Origin: Gallionella sp.
Lineage (GTDB): Bacteria; Pseudomonadota; Gammaproteobacteria; Burkholderiales; Gallionellaceae
Assembly (NCBI GenBank): GCA_003153155.1
Contig: PLWV01000005.1
Span: 74,340 to 138,339 of the forward strand
DNA: 64,000 nucleotides
Direction of reading: 5' to 3'
The translations under genes and the position numbers were made by a program. The notes under the pieces were generated by a model. It saw nothing but the letters and a program-made list of their open reading frames with translations. It had not been told where the DNA came from and made no database searches. Of this stretch, positions 45,860 to 54,949 are shown piece by piece (the first letter of the stretch is position 1; every line of letters begins with the position of its first letter).

Positions 45860-48637
45860 GTGAGCGACGCAAGCAAAACGAAAAAACAGGTTTTTGCGTT
45901 TGAAGAAGGCGATGGAAAAAACAAAAAGCTGCTTGGCGGCAAAGGTGCCAACCTTTGCGTGATGACGCAGATCGGGCTGAATGTGCCGCCCGGTTTTGTC
46001 ATCAGCACCGAAGCCTGTCTGGATTACCTTGCGGCACCGCGCAATGGACTGCCCAGGGAATTGCTGGATGTGATTCACGCCCAGATGAAGGTGATCGAAA
46101 CCAAGACCGGCAGGCTTTTCGGCGATGCGCAGAATCCATTGCTGGTTTCGGTGCGTTCCGGTTCGGCGATGTCGATGCCCGGCATGATGGATACCATTCT
46201 CAACCTCGGCCTGAATGAGCAGACACTGGCAGGCACAATCAAGCAGACCGGCGACCCGCGTTTCGGCTATGACACCTACCGCCGCTTCATCCAGTTGTTC
46301 GGCAAGATTGCGCTGGATGTTTCCGACGAGTTGTTCGACAAAGAACTGAATGTCGTCAAACAGAATCGTGGTGTCAAGGAAGACCTCGCGCTCAGCGCGG
46401 ACGATCTCAAGGAAGTCAGCGAACGTTTTCTGCGTGTGGTGCAGGAGCAGACCGGCAAACCGTTTCCGAGCGATCCTTATGAGCAGCTCGACCTTTCCGT
46501 CAAGGCGGTGTTCGACTCATGGATGGGCAAACGCGCCGTTGATTACCGCCGCGAATTCAAGATCACGCCGGAGATGGCCAATGGCACGGCGGTGAATATC
46601 TGCACCATGGTGTTCGGCAATCGCGGCAATGATTCGGCCACCGGCGTTGGTTTTACGCGCAATCCCGCCACCGGTGAAAACCTGTTGTATGGCGAATATC
46701 TGGTGAATGCGCAAGGCGAGGATGTGGTGGCGGGCATCCGCACGCCCAAGCCGCTCGACTACATGGCCAAGGAAATGCCCGACCTGTTCCGGCAGTTGCA
46801 GGAGCTGCGCGCCAAGCTGGAAAACCATTATCACGAAGTGCAGGACTTCGAGTTCACCATCGAGAAAAGTACGCTGTATTGTTTGCAGACCCGCAATGGC
46901 AAGATGAACACCACCGCCATGGTGCGCAGCTCGGTGGAGATGGAGAAGGAAGAACTGATTTCGCGCAAGCAGGCATTGTTGCGTATCACACCGGAAAGTC
47001 TCGCGCAGATGCTGTTTCCGCGCCTGGATCCGAATGCCGGTGCCGAGCCTCTGGCCAAGGGGTTGCCGGCTTCTCCGGGTGCCACATCCGGGCATGCCAT
47101 CTTTGATGCCGATCGCGCCGAACAGCAGGGCAAAGCCGGCAAGCCGGTCATCCTGGTGCGCGAAGAAACCAAGCCGGAAGATATTCACGGCTTTTTCGCA
47201 TCGCGCGGCATTCTGACCAGCCGTGGCGGGAAAACTTCGCATGCCGCAGTTGTCGCGCGCGGGATGGGCAAGCCGTGTGTGGCGGGTGCCGAAGGCATCG
47301 AAGTCAACGTCACGCTGCGCCAGGCAACCATAGGCGAGACGATCATTCATGAAGGCGACATCATCACCATCGATGGCACCTCAGGCATGGTTTATCTGGG
47401 GGTCGTTGCTACCCTTGAAGCCGAAATCACTGCCGAGCTGAATGTGTTGCTGGCATGGGCAGACAAGGAAGCCAGGCTGGCCGTGATGGCGAATGCAGAT
47501 ACGCCGGATGACGCCAAACGCGCCTTGCAATTAGGTGCAAAAGGCATCGGGCTGTGCCGGACCGAACGCATGTTCAACGCCAGCGACCGCCTGCCCATCG
47601 TGCTGGAAATGATCATCGCCGAAGATCAGGCACAGCGTCAGCTGGCGCTCGATCGCTTGCTGCCGATTCAGCGTGCCGACTTCAAAGGCTTGCTGAAAAC
47701 CATGGCGGGATTGCCCGTGACCATCAGGTTGCTTGACCCGCCGATACACGAGTTCCTGCCTGTCGAACAGCAACTGGTCAGGGAAATCGAAGAGCTGCGT
47801 CATTTATACAATACCGCCAGCGGGATGGAAATTTTGTCCGACACGCTGGACCTGCTGCAAGATGCGGAACTGAACCCGGCAGATGCTGCGCAAATCAAAT
47901 CGAATACAGTGAACCCGCACGTCGTCGAGCTGGCGATCAACAAGAAGCAGGCGATATTGAAAAAAGTGCGCGTGCTGCATGAAGTCAATCCGATGCTGGG
48001 CCATCGCGGTGTCCGCCTCGGCATCACCTTTCCGGAAATCTATCTCATGCAGATACGCGCGCTTGCCGAAGCGACAGTTGAATGCGTCAGGGAAGGACTG
48101 GATGTGCATCCTGAAATCATGGTGCCGCAAGTCTGTACCTCTGCCGAATTAAGGTTTGTCAAAGACTATGTCGACCAGACTATCGCGGAAGTTGAAAAAA
48201 GCAGCGGCATCAAGGCCAAATTAAAATTTGGCACCATGATAGAAGTCGTCCGGGCTTGCCTGCGTGCAGACAGCCTGGCTAAGGAAGCGGAATTCTTCTC
48301 CTTCGGCACCAACGATCTGACGCAGGCCACGTTCTCGTTTTCACGCGAAGACGCTGAAAACAAATTCCTGCCGGCATATATCCAAAAGGACGTGCTTCAC
48401 GACAATCCGTTTGAGGTGTTGGACATACAGGGTGTGGGCAGATTGATGAAGCTGGCCATCGAAGGGGGGCGCGCCACCAAACCGGAACTCAAGATCGGCA
48501 TTTGCGGCGAGCATGGCGGGCATCCTGCCTCGATCCGCTTTTGTCACCAGATCGGCCTGGATTACGTGTCGTGCTCTGCACCCCGCGTGCCGATTGCCCG
48601 GCTTGCTGCTGCACACGCCAAGCTGAGCGAAGGCTGA
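45860..48637 (+). CDS. ppdK: Pyruvate, phosphate dikinase
   Basis: Interconverts pyruvate + ATP + Pi and PEP + AMP + PPi. GTG start with GGAGG six bases upstream. The ATP-grasp N-terminal domain has KLLGGKGANLCVMTQIGL; the phosphorylated His is about residue 461 in GGKTSHAAVVARGMGKPC; the PEP domain carries RLGITFPEIYLMQIRALAEA and the catalytic Cys about 882 in GICGEHGGHPASIRFC. 925 residues. Suggests PPi-linked glycolysis/gluconeogenesis. Confidence 0.95.
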   Translation: MSDASKTKKQVFAFEEGDGKNKKLLGGKGANLCVMTQIGLNVPPGFVISTEACLDYLAAPRNGLPRELLDVIHAQMKVIETKTGRLFGDAQNPLLVSVRSGSAMSMPGMMDTILNLGLNEQTLAGTIKQTGDPRFGYDTYRRFIQLFGKIALDVSDELFDKELNVVKQNRGVKEDLALSADDLKEVSERFLRVVQEQTGKPFPSDPYEQLDLSVKAVFDSWMGKRAVDYRREFKITPEMANGTAVNICTMVFGNRGNDSATGVGFTRNPATGENLLYGEYLVNAQGEDVVAGIRTPKPLDYMAKEMPDLFRQLQELRAKLENHYHEVQDFEFTIEKSTLYCLQTRNGKMNTTAMVRSSVEMEKEELISRKQALLRITPESLAQMLFPRLDPNAGAEPLAKGLPASPGATSGHAIFDADRAEQQGKAGKPVILVREETKPEDIHGFFASRGILTSRGGKTSHAAVVARGMGKPCVAGAEGIEVNVTLRQATIGETIIHEGDIITIDGTSGMVYLGVVATLEAEITAELNVLLAWADKEARLAVMANADTPDDAKRALQLGAKGIGLCRTERMFNASDRLPIVLEMIIAEDQAQRQLALDRLLPIQRADFKGLLKTMAGLPVTIRLLDPPIHEFLPVEQQLVREIEELRHLYNTASGMEILSDTLDLLQDAELNPADAAQIKSNTVNPHVVELAINKKQAILKKVRVLHEVNPMLGHRGVRLGITFPEIYLMQIRALAEATVECVREGLDVHPEIMVPQVCTSAELRFVKDYVDQTIAEVEKSSGIKAKLKFGTMIEVVRACLRADSLAKEAEFFSFGTNDLTQATFSFSREDAENKFLPAYIQKDVLHDNPFEVLDIQGVGRLMKLAIEGGRATKPELKIGICGEHGGHPASIRFCHQIGLDYVSCSAPRVPIARLAAAHAKLSEG

Positions 48638-48710
48638 TATGGATATTGATTTGCGGTGGAATCTATTATTCACCAGAACAATTCGTTTTTCCGTCCTGCC
48701 AAAGATCCCG

Positions 48711-48981
48711 CCTTATTTCATTTCGCATTAAAAACAGCATGTGTGTAGGAGCGGGCCATGCCCACGACCAAGAGACTCGCGAGCATGGCCCGCTCCTACA
48801 GGTGCCTGGCCAAAAGTTTTTCGGACGGGTGCCCGGCCATAACCAGCGACTTGGCGAGTATTGTTTGCTTGCCTAGTCGAATGGCTAGTTGTTCCACCAG
48901 TAGTCATATCAGTAGTTCCATCAAAAGTTTTTCAGACATCCGGCAAAATTGTTGTCGTTTTTAACGCAAATTGGAATTAGG
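48711..48981. repeat. Composite MITE-like element upstream of rpsF
   Basis: Terminal inverted repeats: left CCTTATTTCATTTCGCATTA, right end complement CCTAATTCCAATTTGCGTTA. Inside are a GTAGGAGCGGGCCATGCCC ... GGCCCGCTCCTAC palindrome (48746-48799), a family A palindrome (48839-48890) and a TTTTCAGACATCCGGCAAAA tail. A shorter second copy lies at 50574-50792. Confidence 0.85.
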
Positions 48982-48996
48982 CCAGCGTTAAACTCC

Positions 48997-49024
48997 TTGA
49001 CCTACAAGCCTGTTTCGCTATAAT
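48997..49024 (+). promoter_or_regulatory. rpsF operon promoter
   Basis: TTGACC (48997-49002) and TATAAT (49019-49024) with a 16-base spacer, 16 bases after the end of the MITE-like element. A strong sigma-70 match, expected for a ribosomal protein operon. Confidence 0.8.
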
Positions 49025-49039
49025 GCGCGCCCCTGTGAG

Positions 49040-49103
49040 ACTGCCTGTAAAACTGATGGGCAGTTCACTTACCTTGCTCCACCGCACCGCAAGCGGGGGG
49101 CTT
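49040..49103 (+). promoter_or_regulatory. rpsF leader, possible S6:S18 autoregulatory motif
   Basis: A hairpin ACTGCC ... GGCAGT (49040-49064) is followed by GCTCCACCGCACCGC-AAG-CGGGGGGC (49076-49101). The CCG-containing stem resembles the rpsF-leader element that binds the S6:S18 complex in many bacteria. No structure prediction was run. Confidence 0.45.
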
Positions 49104-49120
49104 AACCATAAGGAGATGTA

Positions 49121-49522
49121 ATGCGAAATTACGAAATCGTGTTTATTGTGCATCCCGATCAAAGCGAGCAAGTGCCCGCGATGATCGAGCGTTATCGCAC
49201 ACTGGTCACTTCCAAGGGTGGTCACATCCACCGTCTGGAAGATTGGGGCCGCCGCCAGTTGGCCTATCCGATCCAAAAGATTCACAAGGCACACTACGTG
49301 CTGATGAATATCGAATGCAACCAGGAAGCGCTGGACGAGCTGGAGCACGCGTTCCGCTTCAATGATGCGGTGTTGCGCCATCTGACTGTCAAGACCAAGG
49401 CTGCCGTCATCGAACCGTCTGCCATGATGAAGGAAGAAAGATCCCGCTCCATGCCGACCGAAGGTGCCGCTGTAAGCAGTGCTGCAGTTCAGGCTGAAGA
49501 AATCGCGGCAGCGGTTGTTTAA
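49121..49522 (+). CDS. rpsF: 30S ribosomal protein S6
   Basis: [20 protein letters not shown] and [20 protein letters not shown] are diagnostic. 133 residues; the C-terminal Ala/Glu-rich tail is variable in the family. AAGGAG precedes the ATG. First gene of rpsF-priB-rpsR-rplI. Confidence 0.96.
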   Translation: MRNYEIVFIVHPDQSEQVPAMIERYRTLVTSKGGHIHRLEDWGRRQLAYPIQKIHKAHYVLMNIECNQEALDELEHAFRFNDAVLRHLTVKTKAAVIEPSAMMKEERSRSMPTEGAAVSSAAVQAEEIAAAVV

Positions 49523-49534
49523 TTTCATTGGCAA

Positions 49535-49831
49535 TTGGCGCGTAATCAGGTTGTCATCAGCGGCGAGTTGATCGCACTGGAAAGTTTGCGTTACACCCCG
49601 GCTGGGGTGGCGAGAGTGGCACTGACGTTAAGTCATTCCTCGCAGCAGTCCGAAGCAAATGGTTTACGGCAGGTGCAGTGTGAAGTGAATGCGCTGGCGT
49701 TTGCCGAGGTGGCCGATAAGGTTGCTCAGTTTGCGGTAGGACAGAACGTTAAAGTGCGCGGGTTTTTAGCTCAGCAAAGTATCCGCAGCCGGCAACTGGT
49801 TTTGCATATAAACGACATAATTTTGGAATAA
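49535..49831 (+). CDS. priB: Primosomal replication protein PriB
   Basis: Single-stranded-DNA-binding OB-fold protein of the replication restart primosome. NQVVISGELIALESLRYTPA and VRGFLAQQSIRSRQLVLHIN support it. The start is TTG at 49535; no ATG is available and no clear ribosome binding site is seen, so translation may be coupled to rpsF. 98 residues; position between rpsF and rpsR is the standard one. Confidence 0.9.
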   Translation: MARNQVVISGELIALESLRYTPAGVARVALTLSHSSQQSEANGLRQVQCEVNALAFAEVADKVAQFAVGQNVKVRGFLAQQSIRSRQLVLHINDIILE

Positions 49832-49840
49832 GGAAATATC

Positions 49841-50116
49841 ATGGCCCGTCCATCAGACAAAAAGAAAGATGATAAGAACAAACGTTCTTCCCGCAACAAT
49901 CTGTTCAAGCGCCGCAAGTTCTGCCGCTTCACAGTCGAGAAGATCGCCGAAGTGGATTACAAGGATATCAACATCCTCAAGGAATTCATCTCCGAAAACG
50001 GCAAGCTGATCCCGGCACGCATCACCGGCACCAGGACACATTTTCAGCGTCAATTGAGCACCGCCGTGAAACGCGCGCGCTTCCTGGCTTTGATGCCTTA
50101 CACTGATCTGCATTAA
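49841..50116 (+). CDS. rpsR: 30S ribosomal protein S18
   Basis: [20 protein letters not shown] and [20 protein letters not shown] are diagnostic. 91 residues with the basic N-terminus usual for S18. AAGGAA upstream of the ATG. Confidence 0.96.
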   Translation: MARPSDKKKDDKNKRSSRNNLFKRRKFCRFTVEKIAEVDYKDINILKEFISENGKLIPARITGTRTHFQRQLSTAVKRARFLALMPYTDLH

Positions 50117-50127
50117 GGAGCCCGGAC

Positions 50128-50577
50128 ATGCAAATAATTTTGATGGAAAAAGTGACCAACGTCGGCCAATTGGGTGAAGTGGTCAAGGTCAAGAACGGCT
50201 TCGCGCGCAATTTTTTGATTCCGCAAGGCAAGGCCAAGCGCGCAACTGCCGCCAACATGGCTGAGTTTGAAGTGCGTCGCGGCGAAATCGAAGCGGTCGA
50301 CAAAGCCAAACTGGCCGAAGCGCAAGCACGCGGCGAAAAGCTGGCGGGTTTGACCGTGCAAATCGTGCAAAAGGCCGGCGTGGACGGCAAGCTGTTCGGT
50401 TCCGTCACCAACGCCGATATAGTGGCCGCGCTGGCTGCGCAAGGCTTTGAAATTGAAAAGTCGCAAGTGCGTATGCCCGAAGGCCACCTCAAACAGATCG
50501 GCGATCATCCCCTCAACATCGCGCTGCATACCGATGTGGTGGTGGGTATAACCGTTTCGGTGCTCGGCGAACACTAA
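50128..50577 (+). CDS. rplI: 50S ribosomal protein L9
   Basis: [20 protein letters not shown] and [19 protein letters not shown] form the N-terminal domain; the long connecting helix and C-terminal domain follow. 149 residues. The stop codon lies within the end of the second composite repeat. Confidence 0.96.
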   Translation: MQIILMEKVTNVGQLGEVVKVKNGFARNFLIPQGKAKRATAANMAEFEVRRGEIEAVDKAKLAEAQARGEKLAGLTVQIVQKAGVDGKLFGSVTNADIVAALAAQGFEIEKSQVRMPEGHLKQIGDHPLNIALHTDVVVGITVSVLGEH

Positions 50578-50792
50578 TTCTATTTCTCATTAAAAACAGC
50601 GTTAATTGCAGGAGCGGGCCATGCCCGCGACCAAGGTGTTCGCGGGCAAGGCCCGCTCCTACGGGTGCCCGGCCATAACCAGCCACTTGGCTGTTGTTCT
50701 TTGACAGCCTAGTGGAATGGCTAGTGGTCCCATCAAAAGTTTTTCGGACATCCGGCAAAATTATTGTCGTTTTTAACGCATATAGGAATAAG
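50574..50792. repeat. Composite MITE-like element downstream of rplI (second copy)
   Basis: Ends CTAATTCTATTTCTCATTAA and, complemented, CTTATTCCTATATGCGTTAA. Contains GCAGGAGCGGGCCATGCCC ... GGCCCGCTCCTAC (50610-50662), family A (50674-50736) and the TTTTTCGGACATCCGGCAAA tail. Same order and orientation as 48711-48981, so the rpsF operon is framed by direct repeats. Confidence 0.85.
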
Positions 50793-50814
50793 ACATTGCT
50801 GTAGCAACGCAATA

Positions 50815-50843
50815 CAAAAAGGACTGACAACAGTCCTTTTTTG
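50815..50843. terminator. Rho-independent terminator after the rpsF operon
   Basis: AAAAAGGACTG-ACAA-CAGTCCTTTTTT, a stem with A and T runs on both sides, able to work in both directions. It separates rplI from dnaB. Confidence 0.85.
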
Positions 50844-50910
50844 TTTTTAGGTTTTTGCCCGTTAGCGAGGTAAAATACCACCCGCTTAAAAGCCCCTGTG
50901 AATTAATTTC

Positions 50911-52290
50911 ATGCAAAACTTTTCCAACTCGGACACACAACTCGACCAGATTAAATTGCCGCCCCATTCGGTGGAAGCCGAGCAATCGGTGCTGGGCGGT
51001 TTGCTGTTGGAAGCGAGCGCGCTGGACAAGATTAGCGACTTGATGACCGCCGACGATTTCTATCGTCAGGAGCATCGCTTGATCTTCCGCCAAATCGTGC
51101 GCCTGAGCGAGCAGGCGAAACCGGTGGACGTGATTACCGTGGCCGAGGCGTTGGAGATCGCCGGTGAATTGGACAAAGTGGGCGGCTTGCCTTACCTGGG
51201 CGGTTTAGCGCAGAACGTGCCGTCGGCCGCCAATATCCGCCGCTATGGCGAAATCGTGCGCGAACGTTCCATCATGCGCAAGCTGGCGGAAGTCGGCACC
51301 GATATTGCCAGCAGCTCATACAATCCGACCGGGCGCGATGCCGCGCAATTGCTCGATGAGGCGGAAAGAAAAGTGCTGGAAATCGCCGAGGCGGGTTCGC
51401 GCGGCAAGCAGGGCTTTATCGCCATGCCCCCGCTGTTATCGCAAGTGGTAGAACGCATCGAGACCTTGTATGGGCGCGATAACCCCAGCGATATCACCGG
51501 AACCGCGACCGGCTTCACCGATCTGGATCGCCTGACTTCCGGCTTGCAGCCCGGTGAATTGATCATCATTGCCGGCCGCCCGAGTATGGGCAAGACCGCG
51601 CTAGCAATCAACATCGCCGAGAACGTCGCACTGGACAGCAAATTGCCGGTGGCAATTTTCAGTATGGAAATGAATGCATCGCAGTTGGCGATGCGTATGC
51701 TCGGCTCGGTCGGCAAGCTCAACCAGCAGGATTTACGCACCGGTCGTTTGCAGGATGACGACTGGGGACGGCTCACGCACGCCCTCGGCCAACTCAACGA
51801 TGCGCCTATCTACATCGACGAAAGTGGCGCGCTGTCTGCCCTGGAAGTGCGCGCGCGGTCGCGTCGGCTGCATCGCCAGAACAATCTGGGACTCATCGTA
51901 GTGGACTATTTACAATTGATGAGTTCGAACGCAGGCAAAGCCAGCGAAAATCGCGCCACGGAAATCTCGGAAATCTCCCGCTCCTTAAAGGCCTTGGCGA
52001 AAGAATTGCATGTGCCGGTGATCGCGCTGTCACAGTTGAACCGCAGCCTCGAGCAACGCCCCAACAGACGCCCGGTGATGTCTGACTTACGTGAAAGTGG
52101 AGCGATTGAACAGGATGCTGACTTGATCCTGTTCATTTACCGCGACGAAGTTTATAACAGCGATTCACCCGATAAAGGCAAGGCCGAAATCATCATCGGC
52201 AAACAGCGCAATGGCCCGATTGGCATGGTGCCGCTTGCCTTCCGGGGCGAGTATACGCGCTTCGATAATTTGGCTTCTGGCAGTTATTGA
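50911..52290 (+). CDS. dnaB: Replicative DNA helicase
   Basis: Hexameric 5'-3' helicase of the replication fork. The N-terminal domain starts at LPPHSVEAEQSVLGGLLLEA; the RecA-like domain has Walker A GRPSMGKTALAINIAENVA (about residue 222), Walker B LGLIVVDYLQLMSS and DLRESGAIEQDADLILFIYR. 459 residues, no intein. Confidence 0.97.
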   Translation: MQNFSNSDTQLDQIKLPPHSVEAEQSVLGGLLLEASALDKISDLMTADDFYRQEHRLIFRQIVRLSEQAKPVDVITVAEALEIAGELDKVGGLPYLGGLAQNVPSAANIRRYGEIVRERSIMRKLAEVGTDIASSSYNPTGRDAAQLLDEAERKVLEIAEAGSRGKQGFIAMPPLLSQVVERIETLYGRDNPSDITGTATGFTDLDRLTSGLQPGELIIIAGRPSMGKTALAINIAENVALDSKLPVAIFSMEMNASQLAMRMLGSVGKLNQQDLRTGRLQDDDWGRLTHALGQLNDAPIYIDESGALSALEVRARSRRLHRQNNLGLIVVDYLQLMSSNAGKASENRATEISEISRSLKALAKELHVPVIALSQLNRSLEQRPNRRPVMSDLRESGAIEQDADLILFIYRDEVYNSDSPDKGKAEIIIGKQRNGPIGMVPLAFRGEYTRFDNLASGSY

Positions 52291-52488
52291 TCCAGTTGTC
52301 CGCCAAGCCGACCGCTAACTGAGGTCTGCTATGTGCCAAGATCGGCCATTCAAGAAATACACAAAATTCCGGACACCCTCCATCAGGCTCTCCCGCAGAT
52401 TGAAAGTCGGGACGGCGGCATTATGAAGGATGGCACGGTTCGTAGGGTGGGTTAGCCGCACCGCGGCTAACCCGCCGAATTTCCACCA
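52291..52488. repeat. dnaB-perM gap with a perfect REP palindrome
   Basis: No gene seen. A perfect 11-bp stem GGGTTAGCCGC-ACC-GCGGCTAACCC occupies 52449-52473, preceded by CGTAGGGTG, the core shared with the REPs at 12182, 16695 and 17286. It lies at the 3' ends of two convergent genes. Confidence 0.8.
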
Positions 52489-53739
52489 TCAACCCGACGG
52501 CTCGTCTTCCGCCTTTTTCCGGACGTCCGACATTTCGACCGCGATGGCCGATGCCGCTTCTGCCGGCATACCTTCGGTTCTGCGCGTGTATTCGCGCTCG
52601 CTGTGCTCGTCTTTTTTTCTCATCTCCGTGTCCCCGGCCTGCTCCGTCTCGCCGGGCAGATCGACGCGCAGCTTGTCGATGAGCATCAGGATCGTGGCCG
52701 CTACCGGCAGCGCGAGCAGCGCACCGATGATCCCGAACAGCGTGGCGCCCGCAATCAGGGAAAAGAGCACCACTGACGACGGCAGTCGCAGCGCGCGTCC
52801 GTAGACTATGGGTACCAGCACGCGGCTTTCGAACTCCTCGTAGGCGAGCATCAGCAGGAAAACCACCAGGGTGATGACCGTCCCGAACGGGAGCGCGGCC
52901 GCAACCGCGGGGCCCATGGTAATGAAGATGCCTATATACGGCAGCACGTCGGCCAAGCCGCCGAACACCGCGATCACCAGGGCGTTCGGAATACCGCACG
53001 CGGTGAGCAGGACTAACATGAACACGGCCATCATGGCGCAGGTGATCACCTGACCGCGGATATAGCCGCCGACGATAGTATTCAGATTGACCAGGATGCG
53101 CGACAGCCGTATATGGTGCGTGCGCGGTACCACCGCGAACAGCGCTCCGCGCAGCCGGTCGCGGTCCAACATCATGTACAACGCGAGAAAAATCGCGCCA
53201 ACCCCGTAGGCGACGCTCTCTACCACGAGGGTGAAAAAGGTCAGCACGGACGCGGCAGAAGACTTGATGAGCGCGTCATACTGCACGTTGCGCATTGTGT
53301 CCGCGAGGTTCGCCGTGAGCGGAGATCGGGCGAACCACACCGCCAGCCGCTCGCGCAGCGCCGGCTCCATGCCGATCAGGCTCCTCACCTGGTTCACCAG
53401 CTCCGGAATAGTGAGTGCGAATATCAGCACGGTCGACACGAACAGCACGGCAAAGACGATGGCGATACCCACACCCCTGCGCACGCCACGCTGTTCCAGC
53501 CATTCCACCGCCGGGCTGAGCGTGCCGACGATCATCAGCGCCCCTACAAGCACCAGGACGACCGGCAGCAGGCGCATGAAAATCCACAGTCCGGCGATGA
53601 CCAGCACCAGGGAAAATATCGTCCACGGAGCGATTTCGACGCGGATCACGCGTGTTCGCCGCGACAGCAATTCCTGCTCCGGCTCGATGCGCTTGCCCGG
53701 CGCATCGGTCGCAGGTGCCTTGTTATCCGGCGCGCTCAT
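52489..53739 (-). CDS. AI-2E family transporter (PerM/YhhT type)
   Basis: 416-residue integral membrane protein with about eight helices: IFSLVLVIAGLWIFMRLLPV, GVGIAIVFAVLFVSTVLIFA, GIPNALVIAVFGGLADVLPY, GIIGALLALPVAATILMLID. The conserved ADVLPYIG region supports the family. Substrate is unknown; members export small molecules or sodium/protons. Its ATG overlaps the stop of a broken upstream frame. Confidence 0.85.
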   Translation of the reverse strand: MSAPDNKAPATDAPGKRIEPEQELLSRRTRVIRVEIAPWTIFSLVLVIAGLWIFMRLLPVVLVLVGALMIVGTLSPAVEWLEQRGVRRGVGIAIVFAVLFVSTVLIFALTIPELVNQVRSLIGMEPALRERLAVWFARSPLTANLADTMRNVQYDALIKSSAASVLTFFTLVVESVAYGVGAIFLALYMMLDRDRLRGALFAVVPRTHHIRLSRILVNLNTIVGGYIRGQVITCAMMAVFMLVLLTACGIPNALVIAVFGGLADVLPYIGIFITMGPAVAAALPFGTVITLVVFLLMLAYEEFESRVLVPIVYGRALRLPSSVVLFSLIAGATLFGIIGALLALPVAATILMLIDKLRVDLPGETEQAGDTEMRKKDEHSEREYTRRTEGMPAEAASAIAVEMSDVRKKAEDEPSG

Positions 53740-53918
53740 TCAGGCCTCAGCGCGCGCTTCGCATCTGAGTTGATTCGTGCCACCACGTCGCGGGACATAC
53801 CGGCAGGCGCAAAGATGGCGTACCAGGAAACAGGAATGCAAAATTTCATCATCATCACGAGTAGGCGCGGAATATCATAGCAGCCGTGGATAGTAATCCT
53901 ATTCACTCTCTTTTCCAA
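53736..53918 (-). pseudogene. C-terminal fragment resembling a TctC/Bug-family solute-binding protein
   Basis: A 60-codon frame whose end, SWYAIFAPAGMSRDVVARIN, matches the WxGxxAPAGTPxxVVxxLN motif of tripartite tricarboxylate transporter binding proteins (about 320 residues when whole). The rest of the gene and the TctAB membrane genes are absent. The TGA overlaps the next gene's ATG. Confidence 0.55.
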
Positions 53919-54301
53919 TCAAAAGCAGGCAAAGGGGACTAGAGCAAAAGGGGCCAAGATCGATATATTTTAGAAGCAGAAAAACAATTCGAACCTGGCC
54001 CCTTTAATTACTTTCTTTAATTACTTTAATTTCATTTACAGCTAAGGTTCGCAAGCAGGCATTGACGAGAACGTCTGATTAGTGCACAAGCAGACGATCG
54101 GCATTCGAGATGTTGTTGGCTAGCCAACTCGGATAAATCAGGTAACTGAATTGTCACTGGACTAATGTGACATTGTTCCATGTGGTAACACTTAACAAGA
54201 ACCAGCACATCTTAGATGCCCATTCTGGAAACATTGGGCCAAAAATTGTCACTTTTGAAAAATATACCCCGCTAGCTCTTTGATATTCATCAAACCAGTT
54301 G
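53919..54301. other. Gene-free region upstream of a sigma-54 promoter
   Basis: No gene seen. Contains a family B repeat (53946-54005) and a dyad TGTCAC-N9-GTGACA at 54152-54172, about 150 bases before the sigma-54 site, the right distance for an enhancer-binding activator site. That function is inference. Confidence 0.4.
53946..54005. repeat. Family B repeat (GGGGCCA...TGGCCCC)
   Basis: AAAAGGGGCCA at the left is mirrored by TGGCCCCTTT at the right; the interior has GATATATTTTAGAAGCAG and AAAAACAATTCGAACC. A near-identical copy is at 56199-56261 and partial copies at 54521-54541 and 57246-57277. Confidence 0.8.
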
Positions 54302-54317
54302 TTGGCACGACTATTGC
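54302..54317 (+). promoter_or_regulatory. Sigma-54 (RpoN) -24/-12 promoter
   Basis: TTGGCACGACTATTGC: the GG at 54304-54305 and GC at 54316-54317 are separated by the required ten bases and the flanks match TGGCACG-N4-TTGC exactly. Transcription would begin near 54329. Confidence 0.75.
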
Positions 54318-54328
54318 GATAACATTAA

Positions 54329-54368
54329 TACTCCTAATATTCCCTCGAAGGCAGGAATATTAGGAGTA
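54329..54368 (+). other. Perfect 15-bp inverted repeat at the predicted transcript start
   Basis: TACTCCTAATATTCC and its exact complement GGAATATTAGGAGTA enclose a ten-base loop. It lies at the expected start of the sigma-54 transcript, so the RNA would carry a 5' hairpin. It could equally be an operator. The next 225 bases hold no gene; a T-run occurs at 54468-54474. Confidence 0.6.
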
Positions 54369-54593
54369 AGGTAAGCGTGTCTATGCGCAAGCCTCTCATT
54401 CTTAAGCAGACGATTTCTTCGGCAACCATTGGTAGCCGTCTGTCCCTATATATATACCGCCTGTACCTTTTTTTGCGCCGCTTATCCCCAATTTTGAAAA
54501 ACAGCCAAGAGGGCTTGGGGCCAAGATCTATTTTTTGTTAGTGTCTCCTTCACGCCGTTGTTAAAGCGGGTTTTGCAGTGGAAGGACTAGATC

Positions 54594-54800
54594 ATGGTTA
54601 ACTTGGCCGAAGTGGATCGCAACTGGGAGCATCTCTATACGCAGTTTAAAAACCCAACAGGAGGTTCAGTAGTATGTATGGTGCACAAGGAAACCAAGAA
54701 ATTCGTCTACTTCGACGTCCAATTAAATCGGGTTCTTTCGAAACAAGAAGCCTTGATGTACAGAGTGGATGCTACGGGTAAGTATTCAGCTCATCCGTAA
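54594..54800 (+). CDS. Hypothetical 68-residue protein
   Basis: Not recognised. MVNLAEVDRNWEHLYTQF ... VVCMVHKETKKFVYFDV ... SKQEALMYRVDATGKYSAHP; soluble, mixed charge, no signal or membrane segment. GGAAGGA lies about ten bases upstream of the ATG. It is the first frame downstream of the sigma-54 promoter, 265 bases from the predicted start. Confidence 0.5.
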   Translation: MVNLAEVDRNWEHLYTQFKNPTGGSVVCMVHKETKKFVYFDVQLNRVLSKQEALMYRVDATGKYSAHP

Positions 54801-54872
54801 GTTGCCTGTAGACCCACTGTTTCGACGTCAGTCGAAATTGATCCTGGATGAATCAATGGGGGTCGAATCAAT

Positions 54873-54949
54873 GGGGTCAGCTTCGTCTAATTTTCCTAAG
54901 GTGTCTATGGAATGAAAGTGTCCAAGAAAATCAATCTGAAGCTGACCCC
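54873..54949. repeat. GGGGTCAGCTTC inverted-repeat element
   Basis: GGGGTCAGCTTC (54873-54884) and GAAGCTGACCCC (54938-54949) are perfect mirrors around 53 bases. GAATCAATGGGG occurs twice just before it. Same general type as family B. Confidence 0.8.

Noticed and set aside
54481-54593. Terminator-like CCAAG/CTTGG plus T-run before the 68-residue gene
   Set aside because: The stem is only five bases and the T-run lies well beyond it; part of it is a family B fragment.
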